Assembly: GCA_030407085.1 (NCBI GenBank)
Contig: CM059584.1
Span: forward strand, 863,501 to 927,500
DNA: 64,000 nt
Source of the DNA: Trichopria drosophilae
Lineage: Eukaryota > Arthropoda > Insecta > Hymenoptera > Diapriidae
Direction: 5' to 3'
The translations under genes and the position numbers were made by a program. Positions within the stretch are counted from its first letter, which is position 1. The number at the start of each line of letters is the position of its first letter. Positions 47,401 through 59,862 of this stretch are shown piece after piece. The notes under the pieces were generated by a model. The model saw only the letters and a program-made list of their open reading frames with translations. It ran no database searches and had not been told where the DNA came from.

Positions 47401-49140
47401 TTTTGCGCAGCAGATGCTCATTTCGGGGATATAACATAGTATTTTTCGGTACTGAAAGTTGTAAAAATTCGATTTCACGGACTGCATCTGACAATGTTTT
47501 TGACAGCGACCATTTATGTTTCTCCTTTTACGGATTTTATGGCTACATTACCAAAAAAATATTTACTTGAATAATCGCAAGTACTTGCAATAACAAACTG
47601 TTTTTTAATGTAAAACAGAAATAGTGCCATGAACAAAAAAAAAACATTTGTATAAGAAGTTCGAAGTACAAAAATGTAATTTAAAAAAAACTATGTGTAA
47701 CAAATAAAGAATAAAAAGAAAGTGAAAACAGACAAAAATAGTCAGACGTCTCGAAGATGGTAGTTTTTGTCTTTTTCGAATCAAGTTATTCGTTTAAATA
47801 AATTAAAAATGTATATTGAATAATTGATATATTAAGTGTAATGTAAAAAACACACGTAATTGTCTGAAAAAAAACAATGGTTTGTCACTGAAAACGTTAA
47901 AAATCAAAAACATGATGGATCTAAAAATGCAAAATAACAAACAATGAAGGTAGACAAGAGTTTTTTCAATGTTCCATTCACCCGGACTCACCCGGTATAT
48001 TACATATATGTTATGTCAAGTAGAAAAAAATGGACTTATAAAGTGTAATTATGACGAACTACGTCGTAGAATGACACACAATCTTTTCAATTGAATGTCC
48101 CAAGAAAACGCATTACAATGTAGTGCAGTTTACAAATACGTAAATAAACATAAATTGAAACTGTAATGATTTTAAAACGAGTTTTGTAATTTTTGTAATA
48201 AAATGCCAAATAAATTAAAATGTAATTTTAAATTTCATTAGTCATTACTGTGAAAATGTCAAGACGTTACGATTATGAATATTAATATTTTTACTTTTTT
48301 AATTTAATCAATTCGTAGGTAAGTTTTGACGTGAATGTTGCACTGTTTATTCATTATTCTGACATTTTTTAAATGTCATTATTTTGATCATCTCTATTTT
48401 TGTCATTGTGAGGCTCATAATCGACGTGTTAGTCGTATATTTTATTATTGACAATGAAGTACTTATTTTGGGTTGTATGTTATTCTTATTCTGTAGTTTT
48501 TTAAAGTTCCTGTTCCCATACTAGGCGATCTATTGTCTTCATCATACAGGATGATTATTTTAATCACCTATATTATAATCGTTCTTGATCAAATAGTCTG
48601 TATCTTAACTGTGTCTTACATATCGCAGTTTTTCACGCTTTTTTTTATCCTTTTGTCATCGTTTCTATTATCGAATGACGTCGAAATAATCTTTTGAATT
48701 TTAACAAAATGTCGGGATTTTAATAGTATTATTAGATTACTCTTAATTTGTTGAGATTGTAACTACATGAGAAAGACATAAAAATGAATAAACTATTCTA
48801 ATGTCGAGAATATCAAAATATTTAATAAGGATTTACTAAAAAATCACAAATATCAATTTTTTCATAGAAAATAACTTTTCTTTAGATGAAACTTTAAGTC
48901 CAAGACCTGATTCGACGTAGGCATTCATAAAGTTTGTCAAAAATCGTTATGCGAACTGTCCAAAAACGTCACGAATTTATTTAATGTTATCATAACCCAT
49001 TAACGACTCATTTTTGACATTAGAATATTTCATAACCTTTTTTCAATTATTTTTTAAAGTTAAACATTGCTTTCACCTGAAAAACGCTTTGGAAGTATTT
49101 CTAATATGAAAATATCGCGTCAATGGGCTTTGAGGTTTAA
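44430..49140. other. AT-rich noncoding DNA
   Basis: No gene is supported. At 45574-45594 ATCGAGC-TTCTGTT-GCTCGAT forms a perfect 7-bp hairpin. The minus-strand frames at 44856-45179 and 46348-46602 have no start or splice support. Plus-strand TTCGTAG|GTAAGTTTT near 48318 resembles a fused splice site. Confidence 0.4.
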
Positions 49141-49144
49141 AATG

Positions 49145-49745
49145 CACTAAGCATCATCTAACCAAACGTCGTCTGTGTGTGTTTTTATAGTTGATAATTT
49201 CGTATCTGAGGTCATATTTACAAAATTCAAAATAGCGCATCTAAAATGGCAGATCAAGTTTTTTTTAAATTATTTTTTAACAGGCGGAATCGCCCTTTTT
49301 AATAATTTGCCATGTTTATTAATCGTAAGATTTGCTTGAGAGGCAGATCGACTTATCAAGATAGCGTCATACTTCACATTTGTGTATGAAATGTAGGACC
49401 GCAGAAACCTACACCAAGTACAGCAGTTTTAGAAAGCTTTTTCGTTGTTCATACAAAATCATGACCCCAAACATCTCTACATACTACTTTTTATGCAAAA
49501 ACTTTTAGAAAATTTGGTCCGCCATTTTCGATGCTGCATTTTCAATATTGTAAATTTTACTTCAGAATCAAAATCAGCAACCCAAAAGGCCGCTGGATAT
49601 CAAGTGTCATGAACAGCGTAAAAGTTATCTAAAACTTGGTCCGTCATTTTGAATTTTGTAAGTATGACCTCAGATTCAAAATCAGCGAACCAAACCTCAG
49701 ACGCCAACTTTTATGAAAACTAGTTTTACTTCACATGTTCGTGCA
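49145..49745. repeat. Large foldback repeat with an extra arm copy
   Basis: The left arm (49190-49260) reads GTATCTGAGGTCATATTTAC, then AAAATTCAAAATAGCG. The right arm reverse-complemented (about 49630-49710) reads GAATCTGAGGTCATACTTAC, then AAAATTCAAAATGACGGACC. A third related unit in the right-arm orientation lies at 49500-49590 (TTTGGTCCGCCATTTTC, CAGAATCAAAATCAGC). The element is thus a palindrome plus a tandem duplication of one arm. Confidence 0.6.
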
Positions 49746-50319
49746 TGCTATTTTACATTTAAGGGATTCTCCAGCATTCAGGGATCAGTTTCAACCCTTG
49801 AACCTTCTTCTTTACCGATAACAAAATAAGTCTGGACTATCTTTCGGAGTTTTGAAGTGTTAACAACAAGTTATTGCCGAAAAAAATGTATAAAAACTCG
49901 AGTAAATATATCAGAAAAGTTTTTGCTCCACTTTCTAAAAAATACTAAAACTCTGGAAATGGAACATTTCTTATCTGTTTCGATAATACTGAGGGAAAAG
50001 TTCATCGATTTTTTATTAACAGTTTAGTAAAATCCACGATATAATTCTGATGTGTTCGGTTTCAAAAAAATCCAGTCTTTTTTCAAAAAATCATGTTGGT
50101 AAACTTCTAACCATCACCTTTAAAAAAAGAGTTTTGATTTTTTGTTGGAGACGACACGGTGTGCAACCGTCGTCGCACTAAATCCGAACAAATGAAACCA
50201 CGTGCGTCCGAAGGGAAATTGGCGTAACAAAGGGTCGAAAAAAGTAGCGTTAACCAGGAAACGCATACTGACGTGTGCGTGAATGTACGTGTGCGTATAG
50301 TCGCTCGAATAAAACTTAC

Positions 50320-50396
50320 AGCCAGGATCTGTTCGTCGTCCATGAAGAGCACAATATCGCGGTGCACGCAACATATTCGGCCGGACGTGTGGGCAC
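50320..50396 (-). CDS. Candidate internal exon, 77 nt
   Basis: On the minus strand a long T/G pyrimidine-type tract ending TTTGTGTAG precedes the exon, and it is followed by a strong donor GTAAGTTTT directly at 50319. In the best frame the exon starts with two bases of a split codon and then reads 25 codons, AHTSGRICC then VHRDIVLFMDDEQILA, ending on a codon boundary. The other two frames are also open because of GC content. The peptide looks real but I cannot assign a family. If the 48-nt exon at 59863 belongs to the same transcript, this one would lie downstream of it. The acceptor sits in a microsatellite and is the weaker end. Confidence 0.35.
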
Positions 50397-50470
50397 CTAC
50401 ACAAACACAAACACAAATACACACAAACAAAGTAGAAATGTGTTGACCAGCCGGGGCCCGGTCTCTGTAC

Positions 50471-50577
50471 CCCGCTCAGGCCAGGGCCCCGCGTGTCCGA
50501 TAATAATTACGAGAGGGTCTGAAGCGGACTTCCGGTCGACGACGACAACATCGAGATACGAGAATGTGTAGGTGCAC
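50471..50577 (-). CDS. Candidate internal exon, 107 nt, phase-compatible with the next
   Basis: The acceptor GGATTTTTTCAG (minus) is strong and the donor GTACAG is weak. With one leading base and one trailing base the 35 codons between read TYTFSYLDVVVVDRKSASD then PLVIIIGHAGPWPER. The trailing G plus the two leading bases GT of the 77-nt exon make a Gly codon, so the frame continues across a 74-nt intron. That agreement is suggestive, but with one chance in three it is not proof. I do not recognise the protein. Confidence 0.22.
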
Positions 50578-50829
50578 CTGAAAAAATCCACGTCCTCGTC
50601 ACTCGTTCGTTTTTCGACCGTGTGACAATAGGAGCAGGTCCCAGGAGCCGATTTTTTTTACGAGGCCCCAGAGACCGGGCCCTTCTTCGCGAAACAATAG
50701 AAGAGGTAGTGGACCGTGACCTGGCCCGACGACTCCGCCTAGACTTTTCGGCGCTCGCCACCAATTTCAATCTTTTGGGACTATTTTCATTCCGAGAAAT
50801 GGTGTACCAACATTTTCTTTAAGTCTTGA

Positions 50830-53030
50830 ATGTTGTTTTGATTAGAAATGCACTGAATAAGTCTGAAAATAATTCTTTTTAATAACTGACGTCTATAGAA
50901 TGACTTTAAATTTTCTATTTTCAGAATGCTAGGGGAAAGTTTTTATTTCCAATTGTTTATTTTAAATTGATGGAACCTTTATTAAAGATAATAAGACATG
51001 TTCGCATCGTCCGAGGTCAACGAAAATTCGAAATACCATTTGCGGGACTTTTATTGATAAAAACATAAATCTCTAAAAAAAAAATGGAAAAAATAACTAT
51101 TTGAAATGTTCGTTAAGTACAAGGTAATTATTACAAGAAAATATTGTTTACTTTATGAATCATTTTAAAAAGAAACAAAAGTAAAACATGAAATCTTTGT
51201 TTCGGTATTAATCTTAAACGATTAAATCAAAATATTTTCTTATAAAAATTGCCTAAAGTCATGGAAATGGACAATATTTCAAGTTATTTGTTGAATATTC
51301 ACACAAACTGTACGTTTTTTCAAAAATTGCTTTTGTAGTTCACAAAATCTACTTGAAGTTCACACCAATGGGGTACAGAATTCAAAATATTTTTTTATTT
51401 TTATTTTTAATCATTTTCCTGATAAAATTAAGTAATAATAATTAATACTAATAAATTGTAATGAACAGATTTATTATTAATTTACAGTTGCAAAATGGTT
51501 GAATCAACTGCTTTATTTCTGCCTGTTTGAATCGTTTTAGTCTATTTTACTATTTAATAAAGTTGAAATTGGTACAGACCGTCACCAGTGTGGTCAATTT
51601 TAAATTGTGCTTAGCCTATCTAATATTAATATGCAAATTTAAGAAATATTTACTTATAATCAATGAATAAATATTTTTCTTTATTATTTGTTTAATGTTA
51701 GTTGGAAAGATAAAAATGTACGCATATTACCATACTCGTAAAATAACATTAACATTTCGTAAGCATCAATGCCTTAGAACTTGGGTAATTTTATTAAAAT
51801 GTTTAAATTTATTTCAAATGAATTGTATGTAGGTTTCCAAAGAAAATGCGTGTAATAAAGATCCGAATTATCAACTTGGCATGCGCAGTTCAATTAGGAT
51901 TTAATGAAAACAGCAAGAACAGTGCCGAGTCTATAGACGCATGCAATTATACGATTATGGTACACGTTTTCTTAACGATATGTGCATATTTAATAAAATA
52001 AGCATTAGCACGCTTGTGCTAAAAGGCGTGAAATTTCGTTTGCCAATAACAATTACACGGTTGTCGATATTTACGAACGTACAGGGTGATAAAAAATAAC
52101 CCAGGAATTGTTTACAAAATAATTTTCCTATAAGATAATATAAATTACATTCAGATGTGTTACTAAATACGCCGCTTTATTATATTTTGTATACTATTTA
52201 TAAAATTACAAAAACGCTGCAAAATTAAACATTGTTTTTGTAAATTTACAATATTTTGATGTAATTTTACGCTATTTGTAAGAAATCTTCAAACAATGTT
52301 TCTTATCGGGCAGCAAAAATATTTGAATACGTTATCTAAGATTCTTACATTACAATAAATTTTAAATAACATTAAAATAAATTATTGTTACTAACTGGAA
52401 TAATAAATGTAGCGTGATAAAAATACGTGCTTTAAACGAGTATTGGATTTAATTAAAAATTCCTTCAAAATGAAACTAGAAATTTTTTGAAAAATAAAGC
52501 TCTTGTTACAAACATTTTTATTTCCTTGGACTCTAGTAACTCATATTTTTTGCAAAAATCATCCGCCTGAGTGTATTCTAAAAATGTAAAAATGATATAA
52601 ATTGTTGCTTGCTGTAAAAACTTGACCATATTATTCCTTACCAAAAGGGTAATTTTCAAAAATAAATACATGTTACGAAAATATTACAATTTCTTAAGAT
52701 AGTCAATGATGTTAAGAAATTTCAGTAGTAAACTTGTAGATATAAACTTTTCGACACTGTTCAATGTACTAAAAAATGTAAAAACTTTTCATTGTTTGGA
52801 CATGTTCTGGAAGAGACTATCTACGCTAGTTAATCCCTCCATTCGATCACGAATTATGGAGCAAAGTTACCAATTTACTATCTTCATGCGAATATTCTCT
52901 GTTAAAACTGTTCTTTAAAGTTTTTGTTTAAAATAGCAAAATGTTTCAAACAAAACGGCAAATTTTTTCCACTAGAAAGGGCACATTTAATCAAACGTTC
53001 ATCGTCTTTTTTAATTTATTGCACTTTTCT
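50830..53030. other. AT-rich noncoding DNA
   Basis: I see no gene or well-formed repeat. Frames on either strand are short and AT-biased. Confidence 0.45.
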
Positions 53031-53035
53031 TTATA

Positions 53036-53247
53036 GGTAGTAATTGGCCGGGGAACAAAGTTCAGAAAATCAACACACACCCAAAGGCCAAAATTTTAAT
53101 ATAGCAGCGTGATTGTCTTCACTTTGTCTTTGAAAATTTGACAAAAAAAAGCAAATTAAAATACCTTGGACTAACGCAATATCGACATTTAGCCTTTCGG
53201 GGTTTTGATTTTCAGAACTTTGTTCCCCGGCCAACTAATTTACTACC
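53036..53247. mobile_element. 212-bp MITE with ~45-bp terminal inverted repeats
   Basis: Left: GGTAGTAATTGGCCGGGGAA, then CAAAGTTCAGAAAATCAA. Right, reverse-complemented: GGTAGTAAATTAGTTGGCC, then GGGGAACAAAGTTCTGAAAA and TCAAAACCCC. The block GGCCGGGGAACAAAGTTC is identical in both ends. The interior has no frame. A target duplication is not obvious (TTATA left, TTAAATA right). Confidence 0.75.
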
Positions 53248-53613
53248 TTAAATATCAATTTGAGTTTACTGTTTTACTACTTTAGTTCCGATATGACATA
53301 TGCTCAGAATGAAGTAATATACTTTACAACTTTACAAACACTTTTTTAAATAAAAAATGATCTACATATCATAAAAAGTGTCTGTTATAATGACCATAAT
53401 GACAATTATTATATTTTGAATTGTGCATACAAGTTTCTAGCAAAATAAAAACGTTGAGAATAAATTAAACTATCAGCGTGCTTATTTCCTTTTTGTTCAA
53501 TAATTTAAACAAAGTATTTTTACTTACGTAGTATGAACAATCTAATTTTTATAGTTATACTAAATATGCATTTTACGCATAATAACTTTTATTAAATTAG
53601 TCTAATATATCAT

Positions 53614-53785
53614 TTTTACTAATAAAGAGTAAAACTACTAATCCATTAGTAAAAACTATCAATTCATTAGTCAACTTTAAAAAATTTATTTTAGTAATAA
53701 GGCAATAAAAAATACAACTGTAATTTGAAAGTAGTAGACTTTAACTAATGAATTGATATTTTACACTATTTATTAGTAAAAGTCA
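53614..53785. repeat. AT-rich inverted repeat, ATCAATTCATTAGT family
   Basis: Left arm: TTTTACTAATAAAGAGTAAA and later TATCAATTCATTAGTCAAC. Right arm, reverse-complemented: TTTTACTAATAAATAGTGTA, then AATATCAATTCATTAGTTAA. This is a palindromic MITE-like unit with a 13-base exact core (ATCAATTCATTAG). Confidence 0.5.
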
Positions 53786-53869
53786 TTACTTATTCTATTG
53801 ATTATTAATTTGTCATTCTTTCTTTAGTAATTTTTTACTAATTTAGATTTGAGAGTGTATTATCTATAT

Positions 53870-56800
53870 TTGCAGCGATCACCAATTTATTTGGATGCAA
53901 CTCTTTTGCAACTGACGTGAATGGGACAAGTTTTTAATTTTATTACTGATGACTAAATCATTGGACAAGCAAACATTGATGACAACATCCATGTCAAAAA
54001 CCGTCAATCGCATTACAATTTGTAATAATTGTGAGTATATCTAAATCCAATCAATTTTCATCTCAGGAAGGTTAATTCCAATACAAAAAAAAATCAGACT
54101 ACTGGCATAATCCTAAAATCATAAATATATGCATATTCCTACTAATCGAATAAAAAATCAGTGTGAGAAAAGCGTGAACCGAAATATAAATCAGGTTTAA
54201 TAAGGAAATGAAAATGGGAGAGAACATGTATAAAATGTGAAAAATGTCGCAATTCGCAGGTGTGGAAAGCCTCGGTTGAAATTCATCCTTACGAGGATAC
54301 AACGTGTGTAAGAGAGACAGTTGCAAGAAAGAAAGGTTGAATTACGAGACTTAACGTCGGACGAACCGACACAAGTCGTTTACCAAGTTTGCGCCGTGTA
54401 AAGGAACGAGGGACGGAAGCGTGGTCAGTTATCTTTTGAATAAATAATTGGGTTGGTTCAAGAGGCCCTTTGTTTCTAGATTCCACAAAGATAAGCCGAC
54501 TGAAAAAAAGAAGCCGTCCAAAAGTTCCGATTTTTATGGCTTTATATCATCCTAAACTTTCTTATTATTCTATCAAACATTTTTATCGCTTTTATTTATT
54601 TATACAACCTTACAATCTCAGTTTGCAGATGCAAGGAGGGCATCACAAATTAAACATCTAATACAAAAAAGGTTAAAAATTATACGTCTAAAAAAACGTA
54701 TTTTATGAATTTTATTTTTCTTATTTCTATTTATTTGTTTTAATTTTATCAATATTTAATTTATGTTGTCAAGGTGAGCTAGTTTCCAACATGATGTATC
54801 TTTTAGTTTCTCATATACCTTTAATGGGTGTACATTTTTTTAATTTCTTATTAACCCGAAATTGTAAAAATAGACTCAATCATCTTTTAATTTTCGTTTT
54901 TTATTGAAATTTCGTACCTTACTGGCGGGCCACTTTAGAATAGAAATTTCATACAATAATTTATTAGCAATAATTGTGTATTTCTTTTACTGCCCTATTG
55001 AAATTTCGATTTTAAATGAATACAATATTCAACAAAAACATTAACTACAACTTGTTATTTGAACAATAAATATTTTTAATACAATTGTTTTTATTGTTTT
55101 GTTTCAATTCCATTGTGGAAAATTTACTAGAAGTCTTCATATTTTGAATTCAAATAAACCGTAAAAAATAATAAAAATTTACGTGCATTACTAAAAGAAG
55201 AAAATCTTGATGAAACATGCAAAAAACAAAAATTATTGATTGAATCCGCAAAACGCAGGTGCACAAAACGAAATATCAACTTTTTTAAATAGAAAAATTT
55301 CGTAATAGCAATCTTATTTTATGGAAACGAACGAATTTTAATTGTTTTTGTCGGAAAACCAGTTAAGCACGGCAATGGGTCGTTGACCCATTTTCAAAGT
55401 ACGATTCGGTCGGCACATCGTAGGTTATGCTTACATGTGTATACAAAGATTGTATGCTTTCAAGTGGATGGAGTTATTTATTGAGTTGAAGGAATCGTTA
55501 GTCGTTAGGTGTACTTTAAAATACCGTAAGTTCTCGAAATATACCTGAGAGACGGCAGCGGTGGATTATTCTGCTACCAGCATAATCCACTAACCTATGC
55601 TTAACTGTAGATCGACACACTCGGGAAGCTGAATTTCAAAATTGCTGAATGAAAAAAAAATTCACCTTTATTAAATCTGTAAAAAATTAATTCAAAAACA
55701 ACTTAATGAATATAATTTGTTTAAGAAATGTAATTAATATCAAATTGATTTTGGTTGATCGTCAAAAATTTAGGTATTTGAAATTCCCTCTGATTATCGT
55801 CCTCTCACATAAAATTTTCATTTTAAATGTCAAAAGTTGAAAGGTATCAATCGAAGCTAATTTTGGGTACAATAAATATTAAAAAATTTAGAAAACAAAT
55901 CTAGATATTTGAAATTCAACATAGTCGGTCCTAGAAAACAATTAAAAAAAAAAAATTCAAGACACGTCTCGGTACCTGATAATGGCAGCATCGTAATAAA
56001 TATAATGACATAATAAATCAAAATTAATGTCAGAAAAAACCTCAATTTCAAACAATAAAAATTTCGGCTCTTAATAACATGTGCTTTTCTCATCACACCC
56101 GCGCTAATAACTAAACCTTAACGTATCGTAATTTAATTTTTAATCATTACATAATTTCCAATTTTTATCGTCGCAAGATTGAACGTTTAGTAAGTAATTA
56201 AATAAACTAATGACGTATTTATGCAGTTTCATTACTGGCTTACCGTTCGCTTTAATTGCGTATAGCGAATTGAAATTTTTTCGCGACAACCTTCAAAAAA
56301 TAACCGTTCGTCATTAAATTCATTAGGTCGACAGGAGTTTCTCAAGGTTTCGTGATTATGTGTGGATTCCCTTCACTTGGTTCGCCACGGAAAATGAGGC
56401 GTCCTGTAATTGTCTATTGACAATGAAAGTGTTGAACTTTGAAATTGCGACATAGTCATTTCTTAGCAACTCGGTACTGACATTCTATCACGTCCATTTG
56501 ATCTTCCGTTTAGATTTCGACTCAATTGGAAGCTGGAAGCTAATTTGCGGTCGCAGAAATAATTACTGCTAATTCTTCTAAGTGAATTGTAGTTCTGTTT
56601 TTCATCAAATGAATATTAACAACTCGTTAATGGTGGATTTTGTGCCAAAAGTGCACATTTTTTAATGCGGTACTTATTTAGTATTATATTCTACAATATA
56701 CTTAATGGTTACATTTGAATGTAATTACGTCGTCTTTAACCTGTTGCTTTTGCAGCTATCGGTTTATCGGATTTTAGAAATATTTTTTGTAAATTCAGTT

Positions 56801-57235
56801 TAAAGATTTAATGATTGTATGAAGGTAAAAGTCTTGAATCTGTCATATTCAATTTTCGAAAACATACATTAGAAACTATTAAACCAGACATTTTGTGCTA
56901 TTCCTAAAAAATAGATCCTTATTTTTTAAAGAAAATACTACAAACCTTTTTACAACGCAAAAAGTTTCAATGGAGAATTGACAAAAATACTTTCCCTGGC
57001 CTATTAAACAAAATTTTTAGGTTTATATTTAGTTTTTTTATCCTCCGAATCTACCATGAGAGTTCATAGCTTTAAATTGTACACATAGCGAACACAAATG
57101 ATTTGAAGAATTGATTTCAGGCTAATCTGATACAAGTTATATAATTTTTAAGTTGAAATTGAGGTTTTAGTTATTTGTATTTCAATGGACACTTTAAGTA
57201 CAGTAAAATAATGTTTCAAAAACTACTTCAATTAC
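53870..57235. other. Mostly AT-rich noncoding DNA
   Basis: A modest GC patch at 54230-54480 gives a 65-codon minus-strand frame, but no paired splice sites enclose it. Another CpG-containing patch occurs near 55370-55620. Nothing else is supported. Confidence 0.4.
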
Positions 57236-57240
57236 TTTAA

Positions 57241-57441
57241 ACAGAGAAATACAGCAGCATTATAATACTAAAGAATGGCAATTTACACTTATTGTTAGTT
57301 TACCAGTATTACTACAAATAATATCCAATAATACTATTATGATGTCTAAAACTACGTGTAGTGGTATCGATCACTACTTAGTAGTAGTTGACATATATTT
57401 AACCACTACTAGTAGTATCTTATATCACTGCGTTTTCTCAG
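57241..57441. mobile_element. ~200-bp MITE with TACTGAGAAAA-type end
   Basis: Left ACAGAGAAATACAGCAGCAT, then TATAATACTA. Right, reverse-complemented: ACTGAGAAAACGCAGTGATA, then TAAGATACTACTAG. The interior has the palindromes CACTACTTAGTAGTAG and CCACTACTAGTAG. The end CTGAGAAAA resembles the TA-flanked element at 34621. Boundaries are approximate. Confidence 0.5.
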
Positions 57442-58039
57442 TATATGCCTAATTTAATTCCTCGACCATATTTCATCAGTCATAGCAACTATTTTAAAGT
57501 AAACTACGAATCATGATTCCGAAGTTAGTTTGAATAAGTTTCAACGATTGTTGCAATTTACTTAGAGAATTATTGAGTCAATATAACTACGACTTATTAT
57601 CTACAATAGAATAACTGCATTTTAGTCTACCACCCAATGCAACTTGAATTTTTTTAGCTTACAACAAGTGGTATAAATTTAAACTAATTTGTTGCAATAA
57701 TTATTATTGTTTTTAATCTTTTATTTTAAGTAAACCGCTTTATCGATTGCTCTGTACTATTTAAAGTGTTCTCGACTAATTTAACATTCGTTTATACATT
57801 ATCAATACAGGAAAGTAGAAAAAAATTGATTTCCTCAATTCCAATTAATTAAACTTATTTATTAAAAATTAATCGTTAGTAAATAACATCACAATAGTTT
57901 AAAAAATTGTCTCATTGTCATCCTTAACAACATCGCTGGAACTCATACATGATAGTAGTCTAGATTCTTTTATGCGGAAATTACATACCAAATTTGAAAA
58001 CACAATTTCTTAATACACGTCGTTTTAAAAATAGACGAA

Positions 58040-58058
58040 AAGGTGACTATGTCACCTT
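58040..58058. repeat. Perfect 8-bp stem hairpin
   Basis: AAGGTGAC-TAT-GTCACCTT, an exact inverted repeat with a three-base loop. It could be a MITE centre or a protein-binding site; nothing else supports a function. Confidence 0.4.
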
Positions 58059-58682
58059 AAGAAAACGGCGACTACACGCGTATACTGGCATAGTTAAGCA
58101 ATGCATTTGAACATTCAAAAAAAAGTCAAATATTTCTAAAAAATATCACCGATAAAACCTTTTAAGACGTTCCAAAAAAAATGGTACCATTCAACGAGAA
58201 TCTCGAATTAGCCATTTCGAAAACAAACTGAATAGAGGAAGATAGGTAAATAATAGCATTTCTCACGCTTGTTTATTTAGTCGACTGTTTGCCGATTTCG
58301 ATCAATGCATAGAAAAAGAGAAATTCGAAGGTTTCGCGTCGACAATTGAAATTTTGCAAGAAGTCAGAATGCCCCGAGATTGTAATTCAGTAATGAGATT
58401 AATATCATTACATTGATTAGCGAGGGGAACATTAGCCATCCGTGACTACCGATGATCTACGTAACAGAGAATGGCAAGCTGGTCCCATCGATTCGAATAT
58501 CAACGATATATATCGATTTACTGTCTATACGCAGCAAAGTTTATTCCATAAATAGCAAATTTTGCCATTTCATGTCAGATTTTGTTATTCAAATAGGAAA
58601 ATTCAGTGGAATTTTATGAATAATTTTTTGTCGATTCTCTCGTGTCAAAGAGCGAAAAAGGTACATTTAGTTAATATGGGCC

Positions 58683-58712
58683 GACGTTTCGATCTTCACT
58701 GATCATCTTCAG
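58683..58712 (-). ncRNA. Hammerhead ribozyme-like motif (Penelope-like)
   Basis: On the minus strand: CTGAAGA, then TGATC-AGTGAA-GATC giving a four-base-pair stem II (GATC/GATC), then GAAACGTC. All core hammerhead boxes are present and stem III is reduced to a palindromic ACGU, which would let two tandem copies pair as a dimeric ribozyme. It is the best-preserved hammerhead-like motif in the window. Confidence 0.55.
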
Positions 58713-59207
58713 AACCGTATGAATATCGAGAAAACATTCTTTAATTATAAAAGTACAAAATTATTTTTGTATTATATTAAATGAATGTAGGATATATATC
58801 CTAAGGATGCAGCACTGGTAATAATTTAGTAAATCATTTTTTGTCCCATCTGTATGAAAAGTCCACCTTTCCGCCCGTAAAGGCGGGCGGTAAATTACCT
58901 CTTACTGTCCAGTAAAGTGTTTTTCCACCCGCTAACGATATCTTTCACGGTTCGATCTCTATGAAACGTGATTTTCATAAGGAATAAAAATTTGTAAAGT
59001 TTACCGTCTACAAATCAAGACTTTTCTCATACAATTTTGACAACTAGTACTGTACATATCGTGTGCAAAAACGCATTGTTCACTTGGGACTCACCCTCGC
59101 TGGCCTCCGCCCTAGATACGTAATATATTGTTGTGTTCTCTTTTATATGACAGAGTTAAATTCGCTTTTTTTTAAGATAATAAATGTTATTCGATATTTA
59201 TATATTT

Positions 59208-59237
59208 CTCAAGATGATCAGTGAACATCGAAACATC
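59208..59237 (+). ncRNA. Degenerate hammerhead-like motif
   Basis: CTCAAGA, TGATC-AGTGAA-CATC, GAAACATC. This is the inverted partner of the motif at 58683-58712, with the core CTGAAGA changed to CTCAAGA and stem II weakened by a G-to-C change, so it is probably inactive. Confidence 0.45.
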
Positions 59238-59862
59238 AACAGGTATTACTGAAAAATGTTTTTCAACATTGAGACAAGAGAATAGATAGAAAAGTATTAA
59301 AATTCATATTTCGAATATTTTGTAGTTATTTGAAATTCCGATCGTGGTGTCCAACAAAAATTCATCATTTTTTGTTTATTTTTATTTTTAAAGAGTAATA
59401 AAAAATAATAATGTAACAATGATAAATACTGTTGTATCATGGCAAAAACACAAATGACATAGTAATCAAATTTTCGTTGGACTAAAAAAATTAATAGTTA
59501 ATAAAATTCGAAAATCAAATATTTTATTGTCACGATTTGTTATAAAATTTGACATTCGGATGTTCCTATTTTATATTTTTTAGCAGCCACTTTTCTAGAA
59601 TGCACAAGTCGGTGCAAATACCCGAGACAAAGACATTTCTTATCGATCAGTTATCTTCGTGGCCTTCCAGTCGAATGTACAAAGGTGACCCGTCCTATTT
59701 TCGTCCTAATATCTTTGTTAAGCGTAAAATGTTACGTTAATGGTGATTTTGTATGATGCCCCAGAGCCATTTTTCGCGATAGTCGCAATCTTATAATGTC
59801 GAGTTTCGATAGTAAATTTATCATCTCGCACCCACTTCTTATTCGAAAATGATGTAACTTAC

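Larger units (their letters stand above)
50130..50770. promoter_or_regulatory. CpG-rich island with candidate exons
   Basis: The most GC- and CpG-rich block of the window (50440-50770 in particular). It contains the two minus-strand exon candidates listed separately and a (CACAAA)n microsatellite at 50398-50430 that supplies the pyrimidine tract of one acceptor. An island of this kind inside a long intron could be an alternative promoter or first exon. The overlapping R-rich frames on both strands at 50507-50822 are likely by-products of GC-rich DNA. Confidence 0.4.
58640..59260. mobile_element. Inverted pair of Penelope-like terminal-repeat fragments
   Basis: About 60 bp around 58683-58740 (read on minus) and 59180-59240 (plus) share, in order, ATGTTxTxTCGATATTxAT, then AAGATGATCAGTGAAxATCG and AAACxTC. 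The two copies face each other in inverted orientation about 500 bp apart. Penelope-like elements often show tandem or inverted partial terminal repeats. The DNA between (58850-59130) includes CGCCCGTAAAGGCGGGCGG and holds no reverse transcriptase frame. Confidence 0.5.

Noticed and set aside
48285..48325. Plus-strand T-rich tract then CGTAG|GTAAGTTTT
   Set aside because: The junction is plausible, but there is no plus-strand exon to connect with. Kept only as a note.
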